A stretch of 40,410 nt of DNA from Fimbriimonas sp. (GCA_031292555.1 JARLGV010000115.1:1-40410); one strand, 5' to 3'. Shown: positions 15,765 to 23,835, numbered from the stretch's first letter. The notes: generated from the sequence alone by a model not told the origin. Numbers and translations: made by a program.

Positions 15765-16319
15765 TCATTGTCTTGTGCCGACTTGGAGTCCACGTGAACG
15801 CAGGTACGTTTCAACCTCTCCAACTCGCGAAGCTTGATCGACTGCAACCGATATTAGGGCAAGATCGCGCTCAAAGAAAGTGATGACTTGATGTTCAGGT
15901 TTTCCCGTCGCATCAGTCCAGATCTCCGCGCTCGATATCCGATTCCAGGGAACGAAGCGCGTGTGGACGCCCGCACCAATCGTATTTTGGTTGACTCCCA
16001 ACTCAGAAAGAATCACGTTCGTGATCGCGATGAGTCCTACGAGTCGAGGGATGCCGGACGTGACGAAAACGGCGACCGCCGCTGCGGCCGGCAAGTAGAG
16101 GCGCCATTCTGGAGGGTGGGTATCGGGTGCAGACTGTAGGCCAACCACGACGCGAAGACCAACCAGCGTGAAGAATACGAGAAGGGTCGCTCGCAGTAGC
16201 GCCATCGGCCGTGCTCGCTCCGCTTGAGCAAATCTCGCCTTTCCGTAGCTCCGTGGCTCTGTCCACGCTATATTCGCTGATTGCATACCGACTGTCCCGC
16301 AACAGCTATTTTGCGTCAT
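15765..16319 (-). CDS. two-pass membrane protein with a PH-like cytoplasmic tail (hypothetical)
   Basis: The 184-residue frame has a polar N-terminus of ~38 residues, a membrane helix (ALLRATLLVFFTLVGLRVV), and a second one (LYLPAAAAVAVFVTSGIPRL plus VGLIAITNVIL). The C-terminal ~85 residues are beta-rich (ILSELGVNQN, TRFVPWNRISSAEIW, HQVITFFERDLALISV) and end in a helix (VGEVETYLRSRGL). That order, two helices then a strand-rich domain with a conserved 'PWNRISSAE' turn, resembles bacterial PH-domain membrane proteins; this is inference. The start is uncertain: ATG 16319, 16286 and 16205 region are all in frame, and none has a good ribosome site. Confidence 0.6.
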   Translation of the reverse strand: MTQNSCCGTVGMQSANIAWTEPRSYGKARFAQAERARPMALLRATLLVFFTLVGLRVVVGLQSAPDTHPPEWRLYLPAAAAVAVFVTSGIPRLVGLIAITNVILSELGVNQNTIGAGVHTRFVPWNRISSAEIWTDATGKPEHQVITFFERDLALISVAVDQASRVGEVETYLRSRGLQVGTRQ

Positions 16320-16461
16320 AGAGACATAGTCTTGAGCAAGGCAGCAATCGCATTCGAGTTCAGTTTCCAGGCGATCCGTCCCCTACGACCACTAAACCGC
16401 AGCATCTCCGATTGGAAACCGCCCACGCTCAATCAACATCAGCCAAGATAGAGATAGCGTC

Positions 16462-17133
16462 ATGTCTTTCAGAGTATTGTTTGTAGGCGGTTGCCCCGCT
16501 CCTTTCCATCGTCTGGAACCGGCTGAACCGTTCGTAAGGGCAGCCGCCGAGGTTGCCGGGTTTCACTTGGACGTCTCGGGCGTCTTCCACCCGGACGGCA
16601 GCGAAGCGCACTCTGGAGACTATTCGTCCTTGAACGCGGAGACTCTGGCAGGGTACGACGGCGTCATTCTCTTTACGACAGGCAACGAACAAGGGGCCGA
16701 CATCGCAGCGTTGCTCGAATTCGTCCGGTCGGGCAAGGCTCTAATCGGCATACACTGTGCGACGGATTCGTTTACGTCGAACAAGGAGTTCATTGCGGCT
16801 ATCGGCGGCAAGTTCCGTACCCACCCGGCGCCGCTGGATGTTGCCGTTGAGTTTGTCGATGCGCTTCACCCGATCACCAAAGGTCTGGCTCCGTTCACAG
16901 TCCTAGACGAACTCTACCTGTTTAGCGATTACGATCCGGCCCGCGTCCACCTGCTTGCCGAAACCAACAGCTACTCCGGCGAGGCCCATGTGCCTGTTTG
17001 CTGGACGCGCGACGAAGGCGAAGGGCGCGTCTTCTACCTCTCGCTCGGACACATGCCGGAAGCGATGGCATCACCCGGCTGGCAGTCTCTGTTCCAAAGG
17101 GGCGTCCGATGGGCCTTGCGCGATCTCGAATAG
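16462..17133 (+). CDS. ThuA-like (trehalose-utilisation/class I glutamine-amidotransferase-like) protein
   Basis: The 223-residue protein is a single ThuA-type domain: FRVLFVGGCPAPFHRLEPAE, then LAGYDGVILFTTGNEQGA, ALLEFVRSGKALIGIHCATD (the GIHxA elbow typical of ThuA), FRTHPAPLDVAVEF, DELYLFSDYDP, VPVCWTRDEGEGRVFYLSLG and WQSLFQRGVRWAL. Known ThuA domains are linked to sugar oxidation and utilisation in soil bacteria and are abundant in organisms with many glycosidases. No partner gene is adjacent. A recognised ribosome site is absent; GATAGAGATAGCGTC precedes the ATG. Confidence 0.88.
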   Translation: MSFRVLFVGGCPAPFHRLEPAEPFVRAAAEVAGFHLDVSGVFHPDGSEAHSGDYSSLNAETLAGYDGVILFTTGNEQGADIAALLEFVRSGKALIGIHCATDSFTSNKEFIAAIGGKFRTHPAPLDVAVEFVDALHPITKGLAPFTVLDELYLFSDYDPARVHLLAETNSYSGEAHVPVCWTRDEGEGRVFYLSLGHMPEAMASPGWQSLFQRGVRWALRDLE

Positions 17134-17161
17134 CGCTCCCGTCCGGCAATAATCGCCCGGT

Positions 17162-17632
17162 TCAGTTATCGACTGTTTTGTGTCCGAGCAGATGCCGAAC
17201 CGAGTACATCTGACCGCAATGATAGGCGATATGGAACACCTGGTACTCGACCGTGAAACCCCAGGTCCAGCCCTCACGATTGGGATTGGCCTCGTCAGAA
17301 TCGTGAGGATGGGCCTCGAACTCGGTCTTGCACGCTTCGTGGATCCGCTTCATCTCGTTGTAAACCGCTTCGGCGCCCATTTCCAACTTGTACGGCGTAT
17401 CGACGTTCGATGAGTAGTAACGAGCTGCCATTGACGTAAGCGGACTTTCGAACGAGTCTCCAAAGAACGACTTCGACTGCCAGTAGGCGACATGAGCCGC
17501 CAGTTCTCCGACACTTAGAATCTTTGTATCGGGACGCTTCCAAACATCGCTGTCGTCTAGCCCCTTGAATGCCTCGCCAGTTTCCCAAATCGCCGTGTCC
17601 AACGCCTTGATGAGCAAGTCCAAATTTGCCAT
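17162..17632 (-). CDS. DinB-like four-helix-bundle protein
   Basis: The 156-residue protein fits the DinB/DUF664 superfamily: ELAAHVAYWQSKSFF near residue 45 and FHIAYHCGQMYSVRHLLG near residue 137 give the three-histidine metal site on a four-helix bundle. Members include metal-dependent thiol transferases and stress proteins; no specific role can be read. It converges on the ThuA gene with a 28-base gap. ATG 17632 lies six bases after TAGGAT. Confidence 0.85.
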   Translation of the reverse strand: MANLDLLIKALDTAIWETGEAFKGLDDSDVWKRPDTKILSVGELAAHVAYWQSKSFFGDSFESPLTSMAARYYSSNVDTPYKLEMGAEAVYNEMKRIHEACKTEFEAHPHDSDEANPNREGWTWGFTVEYQVFHIAYHCGQMYSVRHLLGHKTVDN

Positions 17633-17638
17633 GCGGAT

Positions 17639-17644
17639 ATCCTA
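17639..17644 (-). promoter_or_regulatory. leaderless-type -10 box (TAGGAT)
   Basis: On the minus strand TAGGAT, then ATCCGC, then ATG 17632. A second box, TATGAT, lies five bases further upstream, so the exact transcription start is less certain than for the other candidates. Confidence 0.35.
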
Positions 17645-17844
17645 TCATAGAGAGTAGACATCCGTCTAGTTTCCTGACTCAATACGCAAATGGCGGCCTC
17701 ACCCACAGCGACTTCGGGACAGAGCCAGGCATGGCTGTCTCGGAAACCGCGTTCAACAGGCTCCACAAGTCGTCTTGAGGCAGAGACGTTTTGGCTAAGG
17801 TCATAATTCGCAACGTCGTAACTTGGAGCGACGTCAAACTCTCT

Positions 17845-18564
17845 ATGGCGGGGCGGCTGTACAACGAAAAGGAAGTGAGCGAGATCCTGAGAAGGGCCTC
17901 GTCGAGTCGTCTTGGCGGCGATCCCTCCGATTCGGGCGGCATCAGCCTTGGTGAACTCAAGGAGATCGGGGCGGAACTCGGTCTCGATCCCGAACAAATC
18001 TCGCTGGCGGCCCAGGAGATGAAGTCGGACTCCGCGGCACGCTCGGGCCCGTTCGGCGCACGGATCGTCCTGGACCGCACCATGGACGGTGAGGTCAGCA
18101 CCGACGATTGGCTGGGCATGGTTGCCGTGATGCAACGCTTCCACAAGGACTCCGGCGCCGTAACCCAGCGGGGCATGAACTACGATTGGGCCGGCTCTGA
18201 GGAGGGCGCCAGTCTGGCACTGACTGTCAAGTCCAGCAAGGGGCGAAGCCGAATACGCCTGGAATCAAACCGTTGGATGGGCGTCGTAATGGCTTCGGTA
18301 TTCTGCTCCGTCTTCGCCCTTGTCTTCTCGGTTACTCTGGCCAAGCATGGCCACGCCATCGCCTCCCCTTTGGTTGTGCTCGCCTTCGGCGCCCTGTACT
18401 TTGGCTTCATCCGATTCTTCCGGAAGAGTCACGCCGAGTCTGTCTGCGACCTTATGGATCGTTTGGCGGACGAAGTTCAATCGGAGGTTGCGGTTCATCC
18501 CTTGGTCAACGCGGCGCAGGTTGCCGGAGAAACGGCAACCCGCGGTCAGACCCTTCAAGCATGA
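17845..18564 (+). CDS. membrane protein with N-terminal SHOCT-like helical segment (hypothetical)
   Basis: The 239-residue product opens with RLYNEKEVSEILRRASS, a Gly/Ser linker, then SLGELKEIGAELGLDPEQI. This is a pattern of short helices often seen at the N-terminus of cytoplasmic-tail membrane proteins in this kind of genome. Two hydrophobic helices follow: GVVMASVFCSVFALVFSVTL and SPLVVLAFGALYFGFIRFF. The C-terminus is polar. I chose ATG 17845 because the family-like 'YxExEVxEILRRA' begins right after it; a TTG 18 codons upstream is in frame. There is no clear ribosome site. It converges on the M48 protease gene. Confidence 0.65.
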   Translation: MAGRLYNEKEVSEILRRASSSRLGGDPSDSGGISLGELKEIGAELGLDPEQISLAAQEMKSDSAARSGPFGARIVLDRTMDGEVSTDDWLGMVAVMQRFHKDSGAVTQRGMNYDWAGSEEGASLALTVKSSKGRSRIRLESNRWMGVVMASVFCSVFALVFSVTLAKHGHAIASPLVVLAFGALYFGFIRFFRKSHAESVCDLMDRLADEVQSEVAVHPLVNAAQVAGETATRGQTLQA

Positions 18565-18608
18565 TCGGCCATAGACGAGCCTCCGACATTTGTTCGAACT
18601 TGACGATT

Positions 18609-20228
18609 CTACTTAAGAACTAGCCCGGCGAAGATCGTCGCGCTGATCGCGAACAAGACGACGAGCGAAACGACGCCGCGAATCCAGTAAGGCGACTTGA
18701 AGTGCTCGCCGGTAGATTCACAGTCGATCCGGTCAATCTCGACGGTCGGGTGGCTGTACCGTCGATACCAACCCGTGAGCACGATGTCTTGAGCCCCAAC
18801 GAATGCTTTCGACCGAATCCAGCCCCACAGTGTCATCCAGGCCGGCAGATACAACTTCCGCTGCGCCACGACGATGCCCGTGTCGTCTTGGAAGACAAGG
18901 TTGGCACTCCACCATAGACCGCCTTCCGCCCGGGTGACGAATTTCCCGCGCAAGACGCACGGGATCGGCGACACATGCGACGCTTCAGTGTCACCCAGGA
19001 GAGCGAGCACGGTCGTTTCACGGAAATCCTTCCTCGGATAGACCAAGAACATACGCACGATGAGAGCGGCGAACAGAGCGGCAAATCCGCCGGACAACAG
19101 CCAGGGGTTGACGACTTCGCCCGATAGCATCGCCAACCAGGCGGCGATCATCGCAACGGTCGGAAAAGCGTAGATCACCCATTCATAGAAGAAGCGTCGC
19201 CAATTCGGTCGCTCGAATCCGCCCACGTTGTAACGGCGCCGGCTCTCCGGCAGCGACATCAGCTTGGACACCCGACGCGCGATGAGCGGATGGGTCGACC
19301 AGATCTCGCTGTATCGCGCCCATGCGTTCTTAAGGTCCCAGGCCGAAACAACTGCGAATGCCTCATCGGTCGGACGACCATCCGTGCCTCCCCATCCGAC
19401 AACGGACTGGAACGAAGCGAGATTTGCTATCCCCAGCGCACCTAGCGCTGCTACTCCTGCCGTTTGGCGGTGTTGCGCCTTCTTCTTCTCCTTGACGGTT
19501 TCTTCGACGGCCGGCTTGTCTCCATACCGAACACTCGCCAGACCGTATCCGATCTTGACCAGGGCGGAAGCCAGCGCATCGGGAGCATGCACTGTTTCCG
19601 CAGAGACTCGATCGGCCATGAACTCGCGAATGCGGGAGAATGCAAGTGCTCCGAGTTGCGCAACCCAGTAGATCGCATACGATACGGCACCTGCTGCCTT
19701 CACATGCATGTTGCTGTTGTTCAGCATCATCCTGGCGACGGAGTAGATCAAAAGCACGACCGCCTGGACGATCGTCATCGCGAGGAAATCCCGGTTCCGA
19801 ATGTGACCGAACTCGTGGGCAACCACTGCCCTTAACTCCTCCTCGTCGAGCGCGTCGATTAGGCCACGCGTCACGACCACGCGAGCGTCCTTTACGAAGC
19901 GACCGAACGTGAATGCGTTCGGCATTCCGCTTTCGATGATTCCGAATGTGGGACATCCGATCCCCAATGCTGCACCGGACTGCCGGTACCATTCACCGAA
20001 CTCAGGCGAAACCTCAGAGGGGTCACCCCAGCCGATCTTTAACATCGCCCGGATGAGGTAAGGACTGAGAACGAACTGGATCAAGACGAAGCAAAGACAA
20101 ATCTCGACCGTCAATGCCATGAAGCCGGGCCGGAGGTGCAATGTCATCTCCGCAAGCGTCGCCATCGTGATCAACAGGGTGACCATTACGGCGAGGGTGG
20201 CAATCGACACGGCCCAGAGTCTTCGCAT
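18609..20228 (-). CDS. M48-family (HtpX-like) membrane zinc metalloprotease
   Basis: The 539-residue protein has the zinc motif HEFGH at residues 138-142 (VVAHEFGHIRNRDF), with a third ligand region near SRIREFMADRVSA. This is the M48/HtpX arrangement. Two N-terminal helices (SIATLAVMVTLLITMATLAE and FMALTVEICLCFVLIQFVL) precede it. A pair of helices follows (PTVAMIAAWLAMLSGEV, WLLSGGFAALFAALIV), and the ~150-residue C-terminal region is extra compared with HtpX (~290 residues) and ends in another helix. HtpX-type proteases degrade misfolded membrane proteins. It stands alone, and ATG 20228 has TATAAT exactly six bases upstream. Confidence 0.9.
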   Translation of the reverse strand: MRRLWAVSIATLAVMVTLLITMATLAEMTLHLRPGFMALTVEICLCFVLIQFVLSPYLIRAMLKIGWGDPSEVSPEFGEWYRQSGAALGIGCPTFGIIESGMPNAFTFGRFVKDARVVVTRGLIDALDEEELRAVVAHEFGHIRNRDFLAMTIVQAVVLLIYSVARMMLNNSNMHVKAAGAVSYAIYWVAQLGALAFSRIREFMADRVSAETVHAPDALASALVKIGYGLASVRYGDKPAVEETVKEKKKAQHRQTAGVAALGALGIANLASFQSVVGWGGTDGRPTDEAFAVVSAWDLKNAWARYSEIWSTHPLIARRVSKLMSLPESRRRYNVGGFERPNWRRFFYEWVIYAFPTVAMIAAWLAMLSGEVVNPWLLSGGFAALFAALIVRMFLVYPRKDFRETTVLALLGDTEASHVSPIPCVLRGKFVTRAEGGLWWSANLVFQDDTGIVVAQRKLYLPAWMTLWGWIRSKAFVGAQDIVLTGWYRRYSHPTVEIDRIDCESTGEHFKSPYWIRGVVSLVVLFAISATIFAGLVLK

Positions 20229-20234
20229 AGCTGT

Positions 20235-20240
20235 ATTATA
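20235..20240 (-). promoter_or_regulatory. leaderless-type -10 box (TATAAT) of the M48 protease gene
   Basis: On the minus strand TATAAT, then ACAGCT, then ATG 20228. TTGTCG lies 15 bases upstream and could serve as a weak -35. Confidence 0.55.
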
Positions 20241-20360
20241 TGACCGATTCTAGTGCGACAAACGGGCAATTTCCCGCACTTGGGTCAGGACTGAACCTCC
20301 AGGTATCGGCCCCACTACCACGAATGCGAAACCAGTTTCGCGAGCATGATAGCCATCTCA

Positions 20361-20528
20361 TCAGAGCGCAATGGCAGGCAAGAGAATTGAGGCGACAACG
20401 AGTATGACAACCCCAAGCCCTGCCAGTTTGGCCACCGACATCACCATCACGATCGGCAACGCGTTGATCCGAAGCAAAAAGAATCCAAGCCCATCACCGA
20501 TTCCCACGAGGAACCCATGCAAGAGCAT
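20361..20528 (-). CDS. 55-aa two-helix membrane protein, paralogue of the N-terminus of the 14719-15477 product
   Basis: A complete 55-codon frame reads MLLHGFLVGIGDGLGFFLLR, then INALPIVMVMSVAKLAGLG, then VVILVVASILLPAIAL and TGA. It aligns with the start of the 252-aa membrane protein: GFLVGIGDGLGFFLLR against GILVGICGGLSFFLLR, with A-L-x-I following in both. Two hydrophobic helices are predicted. It is too short for common gene-calling cut-offs. CAGAAT lies six bases before ATG 20528, one base from the leaderless pattern. It is either a short paralogue or the remnant of a longer copy. The rest of 20229-20647 shows no other gene. Confidence 0.6.
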   Translation of the reverse strand: MLLHGFLVGIGDGLGFFLLRINALPIVMVMSVAKLAGLGVVILVVASILLPAIAL

Positions 20529-20647
20529 GTTGCGATTCTGGGCCTATGACCACGCTCGCAAACCGGAAGGACGACCATTCGGGCAAGTTTCACCCTACGA
20601 CCAAGCGATTATTCCTGGTCCGCCGCTGGGGACCTGCGCCAATCGCA

Positions 20648-21166
20648 CTAAGGGTCGGCAAGCATGCCCTTAGCTTCCTTGACTTGATCGGGAGTCATCG
20701 TCTTGAAGAGGGCACGGAGAGTCGCGTTTCCGACCATCTTCCCGTTCAAAATATAGAGCCAGTCTGAGATCTTGTCGCCAGGAATCGGTACCCGCTGGCC
20801 CAGCTTCAGGCTGTGAACATACTCGGGCGTATCGTTGATGGTGCCGGTCATCTTCCCGGGCGGTCCCTGCAGTTCGCTCACCCATATGTGCTCCGTGTCT
20901 TCGCCTTCCGTGAACTTGACCTTCAAGCTAAAGTCGGTCTCTCCGGGGCCAGGATGCTTCAAGCGCGCGTAAAAGGCGGGCAGCGTCGATCGCGCCTTGG
21001 CAATTGCTGCAGACATCTCGGAATCGTTGGCCGACACCTCAGTTATCGGTTCCTCATCACGAAGATCGACTTTGGTAGGTTCGCTCTTTACCGCGTCGCC
21101 CTTTGGCGCACAGGAGACCGCAACGACGATCATAGCCGCCATGCAGGGAGAAAGGTAGTGGCGCAT
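20648..21166 (-). CDS. DUF2314-domain lipoprotein
   Basis: The 172-residue protein has a lipoprotein signal (MRHYLSPCMAAMIVVAVSCA, with a lipobox VAVSC giving Cys19). About residues 55-165 match DUF2314: AIAKARSTLPAFYARLKHPG, then FSLKVKFTEGEDTEHIWVSE, GTINDTPEYVHSLKLGQRV and KISDWLYILNGKMVG. The conserved EHIW and SDW(M/L)Y motifs are present. DUF2314 proteins are uncharacterised. It is single, transcribed toward the 55-aa membrane gene. Confidence 0.85.
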   Translation of the reverse strand: MRHYLSPCMAAMIVVAVSCAPKGDAVKSEPTKVDLRDEEPITEVSANDSEMSAAIAKARSTLPAFYARLKHPGPGETDFSLKVKFTEGEDTEHIWVSELQGPPGKMTGTINDTPEYVHSLKLGQRVPIPGDKISDWLYILNGKMVGNATLRALFKTMTPDQVKEAKGMLADP

Positions 21167-21276
21167 TTGGCCGATGAGATTACCAGGTCACCCGTTGTCT
21201 CCTAACAGATTCCGGGTCAAAGCAGCCCTGACACCCAACGCCACTCCAAGCGCTGGGGGCACCGGAACAAATCCAG

Positions 21277-21282
21277 TAACCT
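21277..21282 (+). promoter_or_regulatory. leaderless-type -10 box (TAACCT) of the broken hicA gene
   Basis: TAACCT, then CTTGGG, then GTG 21289: the same box and spacing as before the gene at 36411. It points to GTG 21289 as the original hicA start. Confidence 0.45.
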
Positions 21283-21288
21283 CTTGGG

Positions 21289-21477
21289 GTGACGCATTGA
21301 GAGGTAGTCACTCGCCTTGAGCGGAAAGGCTGGTTGCTTACCCGACAAAAGGTTAGCCACCGAGTCTATCGCCACGAGTCGAAGGTCGGAACAGCTGTGG
21401 TGGCACCACACTCGATGGGTGACAGGGTACCTCCTGGCCCCTTGGCGAAAAATGCTAAACAAGCAGGTTGGAATTAC
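21289..21477 (+). pseudogene. hicA: HicA-family mRNA interferase toxin, broken by a stop at codon 4
   Basis: The frame reads V-T-H-stop, then EVVTRLERKGW, LLTRQKVSHRVYRH, and VPPGPLAKNAKQAGW. This is HicA from end to end: the first helix (normally 'xREVVxxLxxxGW'), the catalytic-His region (normally RQKGSHxxYRH) and the last helix (PPGxLxxxxKQAG). Two lesions are seen. TGA 21298-21300 is where CGA (Arg) is expected, and the conserved Gly of GSH is Val. There is no stop between this segment and HicB, so the frames are joined. A downstream TTG at 21334 could still start a truncated fusion lacking the first helix. HicA cleaves mRNA; this copy is probably dead. Confidence 0.7.
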
Positions 21478-21699
21478 GTGACATACCAGTACATCGCAGT
21501 TGCCGAAGATGCACGTGACGGATCTTGGAGCGCCTACGTTCCGGACTTGCCTGGCTGCACCGCGGGCGGAGCTACGGCAGAACAGGCGCTTGACAATGTT
21601 CAGGTGAGCATTGAGCTATGGATCGAGGAGGCTAAGCTCCAGGGCATAGATATCCCACCCTCCAGAGCCTCAACGCGAAGCATAGCCTTTTCCGCTTAG
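21478..21699 (+). CDS. hicB: HicB-family antitoxin domain, in frame with the hicA remnant
   Basis: The 73-residue segment is a HicB domain: TYQYIAVAEDARDGSWSAYV, then PDLPGCTAGGATAEQALDNV, an amphipathic helix (SIELWIEEAKLQGI) and a Pro/Ser tail. YVPDLPGC is the family hallmark. There is no C-terminal DNA-binding domain, as in many short HicBs. The GTG at 21478 is the likely start if it is made alone, since no ATG or ribosome site is present. Upstream the frame continues unbroken into HicA. HicB normally neutralises HicA by binding it; with HicA broken, this one has no obvious target here. Confidence 0.75.
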   Translation: MTYQYIAVAEDARDGSWSAYVPDLPGCTAGGATAEQALDNVQVSIELWIEEAKLQGIDIPPSRASTRSIAFSA

Positions 21700-21722
21700 G
21701 CTGTTGACTGCTGGTATCGGCG

Positions 21723-21890
21723 GCTAGAATTCAAGCAGTATCGACTCTCCGGCCGGAAGTTCGGCCCTCAATTCCATCAACTCGCCTCGGCGTGTGCGAA
21801 TCGATTCGATCAGCGTGACGCGCCTGCGTGAATCGCACGATCATCGACGAAAAGGTACCTGTGGCCGAAGCTCCCGCTCCTCACCCAGCC
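21723..21890 (-). pseudogene. decayed coding tail downstream of the GH66-like gene
   Basis: Directly after the TAG at 21891 the same frame reads GWVRSGSFGHRYLFVDDRAI until a TGA at about 21813; another frame, 21839-21723, reads TLIESIRTRRG and ELRAELPAGESILLEF to a TAG. Both segments look like real protein, and the second resembles the final beta-strands of secreted glycosidases. They fit one protein split by a one-base shift. It may be the old C-terminus of another enzyme, or a former extension of the GH66 gene. The similarity is by eye only. Confidence 0.4.
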
Positions 21891-23570
21891 CTAATCCGAG
21901 TGAGCCCTCGTGAGCGGCTCCAACACGATCATGGTCCAGTACTCGAGCCTGGGTACGACAGCCGACCCTTTCACTATTGTTAGGGGAGTCGCTGTCCCGA
22001 TTCCGTCGTCGGGGCTCGCCGCCCATGCGATGCCCGAGAAACCGTTCGGAAGCCTCACCTTCATGTTCGTGACGATCTGAGGCGGCTGCCGCTGGCCGTT
22101 GGCGTCGCGCCACAGTGCGTCCTTGGCCGACAGGAGGTTGACGAGATGGACGATCGTCCGACGTCCGTCTGTGCGCGCAAAAGTCCAGATCTTCCCTGCT
22201 TCCGAATCCCTGCTATACGGCAGATCCTCGATCGACGATTCGGCGGTGCAAGGCTGAATCTCACGCGCGGTCAGCAACTCCTCATAGGCCACCGCAAAAT
22301 CGTAGTAAGTCTTGAGGCGAGACAAAAGGTCTTTACTCGGAACCAGGTTCCGGTTCGGGAAGTACTCGTGATCCAGCATGTACTGGCCGTCACCCAACTC
22401 GATGTGATTGCCTCCGCTGGCCAGGATTGCCGCGTCGGTGAGAAGAACCCCGCTCAAGTTGAAATCACCCGGTTGCGCCTTTCCTTCATTCTGCTTCGCC
22501 CGGTCGTAGTTCATATAGGCCGAGACAATGGACGGCTTCCCGCCAGATCGCGAACGGTCGATCACGTTCTGAATGTCGGAATAGGTTTTCTGCCCTTCCC
22601 ACTCCCACATCTCCGCGTACATGGCGTCGGTTGTACTGTCACGCGCCTCGGTCAAGCCGTACCCACCAACGTTGTTGAAGATCAACGCACCGGGAACGTG
22701 TCTCTTTGCGTCGTTAAGCAAAACCGAATACCGCTCGTCTACCCTGACCGCTTCCCCTCCTTTCGTGAACTTCTGACCGGGATTGCCGAGTTGGTCCATG
22801 TGCCAGCCGTCGAATCCCAACGCGGCCTGAGCCTCCGCTTGCCGCTTGAACAAGAACCGTCGCCAATCCGCGTTGCCCGGGTCGAATATGTTCAGGTTCT
22901 TCGTGCCCCAGCCGTCCGGCATGGTCAAGTGGTACGGATGCGTCGCGTTCGCATCGTCGAACAAAGCCCACTCTTGGCGAACGCCGTCCTCGAAACAGCC
23001 GTCGACCGCGCCGTACCCCAGGTTATAGGCCATACAGGCCATGTTCCTTCGATGGGCCTCTGAAATGAACGCCTGGATGGTTTCTCGCGAATTCACGCGG
23101 TTGGCAATGTCGTGCCACTGACTCTCGCCGGAGAGCGGATGGTGGTGTCTCCACTGCCAATCGTAAAACTGCAGGCCGTTGAGATGAAAGTCCTTGAGCG
23201 CCTCCACAATGGTTCCCGCGTGAGCGGCAAGTTCCGGCCCAAAGTGCGACAGGTAGCCGTAACGCGGATAGCGTAGCCAGTTTGAATTCACGTCGATTCC
23301 GCAGCTTCCCCGAAGGGCGACGGATCCGTCCTTCGCCCGAACTTCGGCGATCGCAAGATACCCTTTGCCATCTTCTTGGGGAGGGCGCCACGCGATCGTA
23401 GCTGATCCGCTCCATACACCCGGAGCCGACGTACTGCCCAGTTCCCTTCCGCAACTGAAACACGTGATGATCAGGCGTCCCCCAGCGACGGCAGGACCCT
23501 TGACGCTGATGCTAACGACTTGGTCGACGTTGTATCGAGCGCAGTCGGTCGTGACGTGGAGAAAGACCAT
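21891..23570 (-). CDS. GH66-family glycoside hydrolase (dextranase-like)
   Basis: The 559-residue protein begins with a beta-sandwich (VTTDCARYNVDQVVSISVKG) and then a (beta/alpha)8 barrel. Catalytic positions match GH66: the nucleophile Asp259 in FDGWHMDQLG and the acid Glu320 in AMYAEMWEWEG. Supporting barrel strands include LNGLQFYDWQWRHHH, NMACMAYNLGYG and ALIFNNVGGYGL. A C-terminal beta domain follows (IVHLVNLLSA). GH66 enzymes cleave alpha-1,6-glucans (dextran, or cyclo-isomaltooligosaccharides). No signal peptide is seen, unlike typical dextranases, so it may be cytoplasmic. A gap of 59 bases separates it from the lipoprotein gene, so it is likely in the prepilin-lipoprotein operon. 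Substrate is inferred from the family. Confidence 0.85.
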   Translation of the reverse strand: MVFLHVTTDCARYNVDQVVSISVKGPAVAGGRLIITCFSCGRELGSTSAPGVWSGSATIAWRPPQEDGKGYLAIAEVRAKDGSVALRGSCGIDVNSNWLRYPRYGYLSHFGPELAAHAGTIVEALKDFHLNGLQFYDWQWRHHHPLSGESQWHDIANRVNSRETIQAFISEAHRRNMACMAYNLGYGAVDGCFEDGVRQEWALFDDANATHPYHLTMPDGWGTKNLNIFDPGNADWRRFLFKRQAEAQAALGFDGWHMDQLGNPGQKFTKGGEAVRVDERYSVLLNDAKRHVPGALIFNNVGGYGLTEARDSTTDAMYAEMWEWEGQKTYSDIQNVIDRSRSGGKPSIVSAYMNYDRAKQNEGKAQPGDFNLSGVLLTDAAILASGGNHIELGDGQYMLDHEYFPNRNLVPSKDLLSRLKTYYDFAVAYEELLTAREIQPCTAESSIEDLPYSRDSEAGKIWTFARTDGRRTIVHLVNLLSAKDALWRDANGQRQPPQIVTNMKVRLPNGFSGIAWAASPDDGIGTATPLTIVKGSAVVPRLEYWTMIVLEPLTRAHSD

Positions 23571-23629
23571 GGTTCTAGTTCCGGATGGTGATCGGGGCCG
23601 AGGTCATTCAATCCTTGGCCCCATCTTCG

Positions 23630-23833
23630 CTATTGACTCGTGGCTCCCTGCCGTCCGACTTGATCCATCAGTCTCTGCTTCTCCGATGCAGGCAGCGGGA
23701 CCTTGCTCAGGAGTTTCAACTTGTCTTCCTTCGACTGGTTGGCGGCGGATGACCCCGAGGAGCATCCGATACATCCGCAAGCGATCAACGCCAAGATTGC
23801 GATCGTAATCAAGACACGAGAGCGGTGGTACAT
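23630..23833 (-). CDS. small lipoprotein
   Basis: The 67-residue product MYHRSRVLITIAILALIA has a lipoprotein signal with lipobox ending in GCIGC, then SSGSSAANQSKED and a charged helix (KLKLLSKVPLPASEKQRLMD). The start is only three bases after the prepilin-like gene's TAG (23836), so translation is coupled. No family is recognised. Small lipoproteins of this type commonly sit right after prepilin-like genes in this phylum (from memory). Confidence 0.7.
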   Translation of the reverse strand: MYHRSRVLITIAILALIACGCIGCSSGSSAANQSKEDKLKLLSKVPLPASEKQRLMDQVGRQGATSQ

Positions 23834-23835
23834 GG

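Noticed and set aside
20371-20673. 100-codon plus-strand frame (MAGKRIEATTSM...)
   Set aside because: Low-complexity Ser/Pro/Arg-rich translation; the minus strand at 20361-20528 gives a far better hydrophobic protein with a paralogue.
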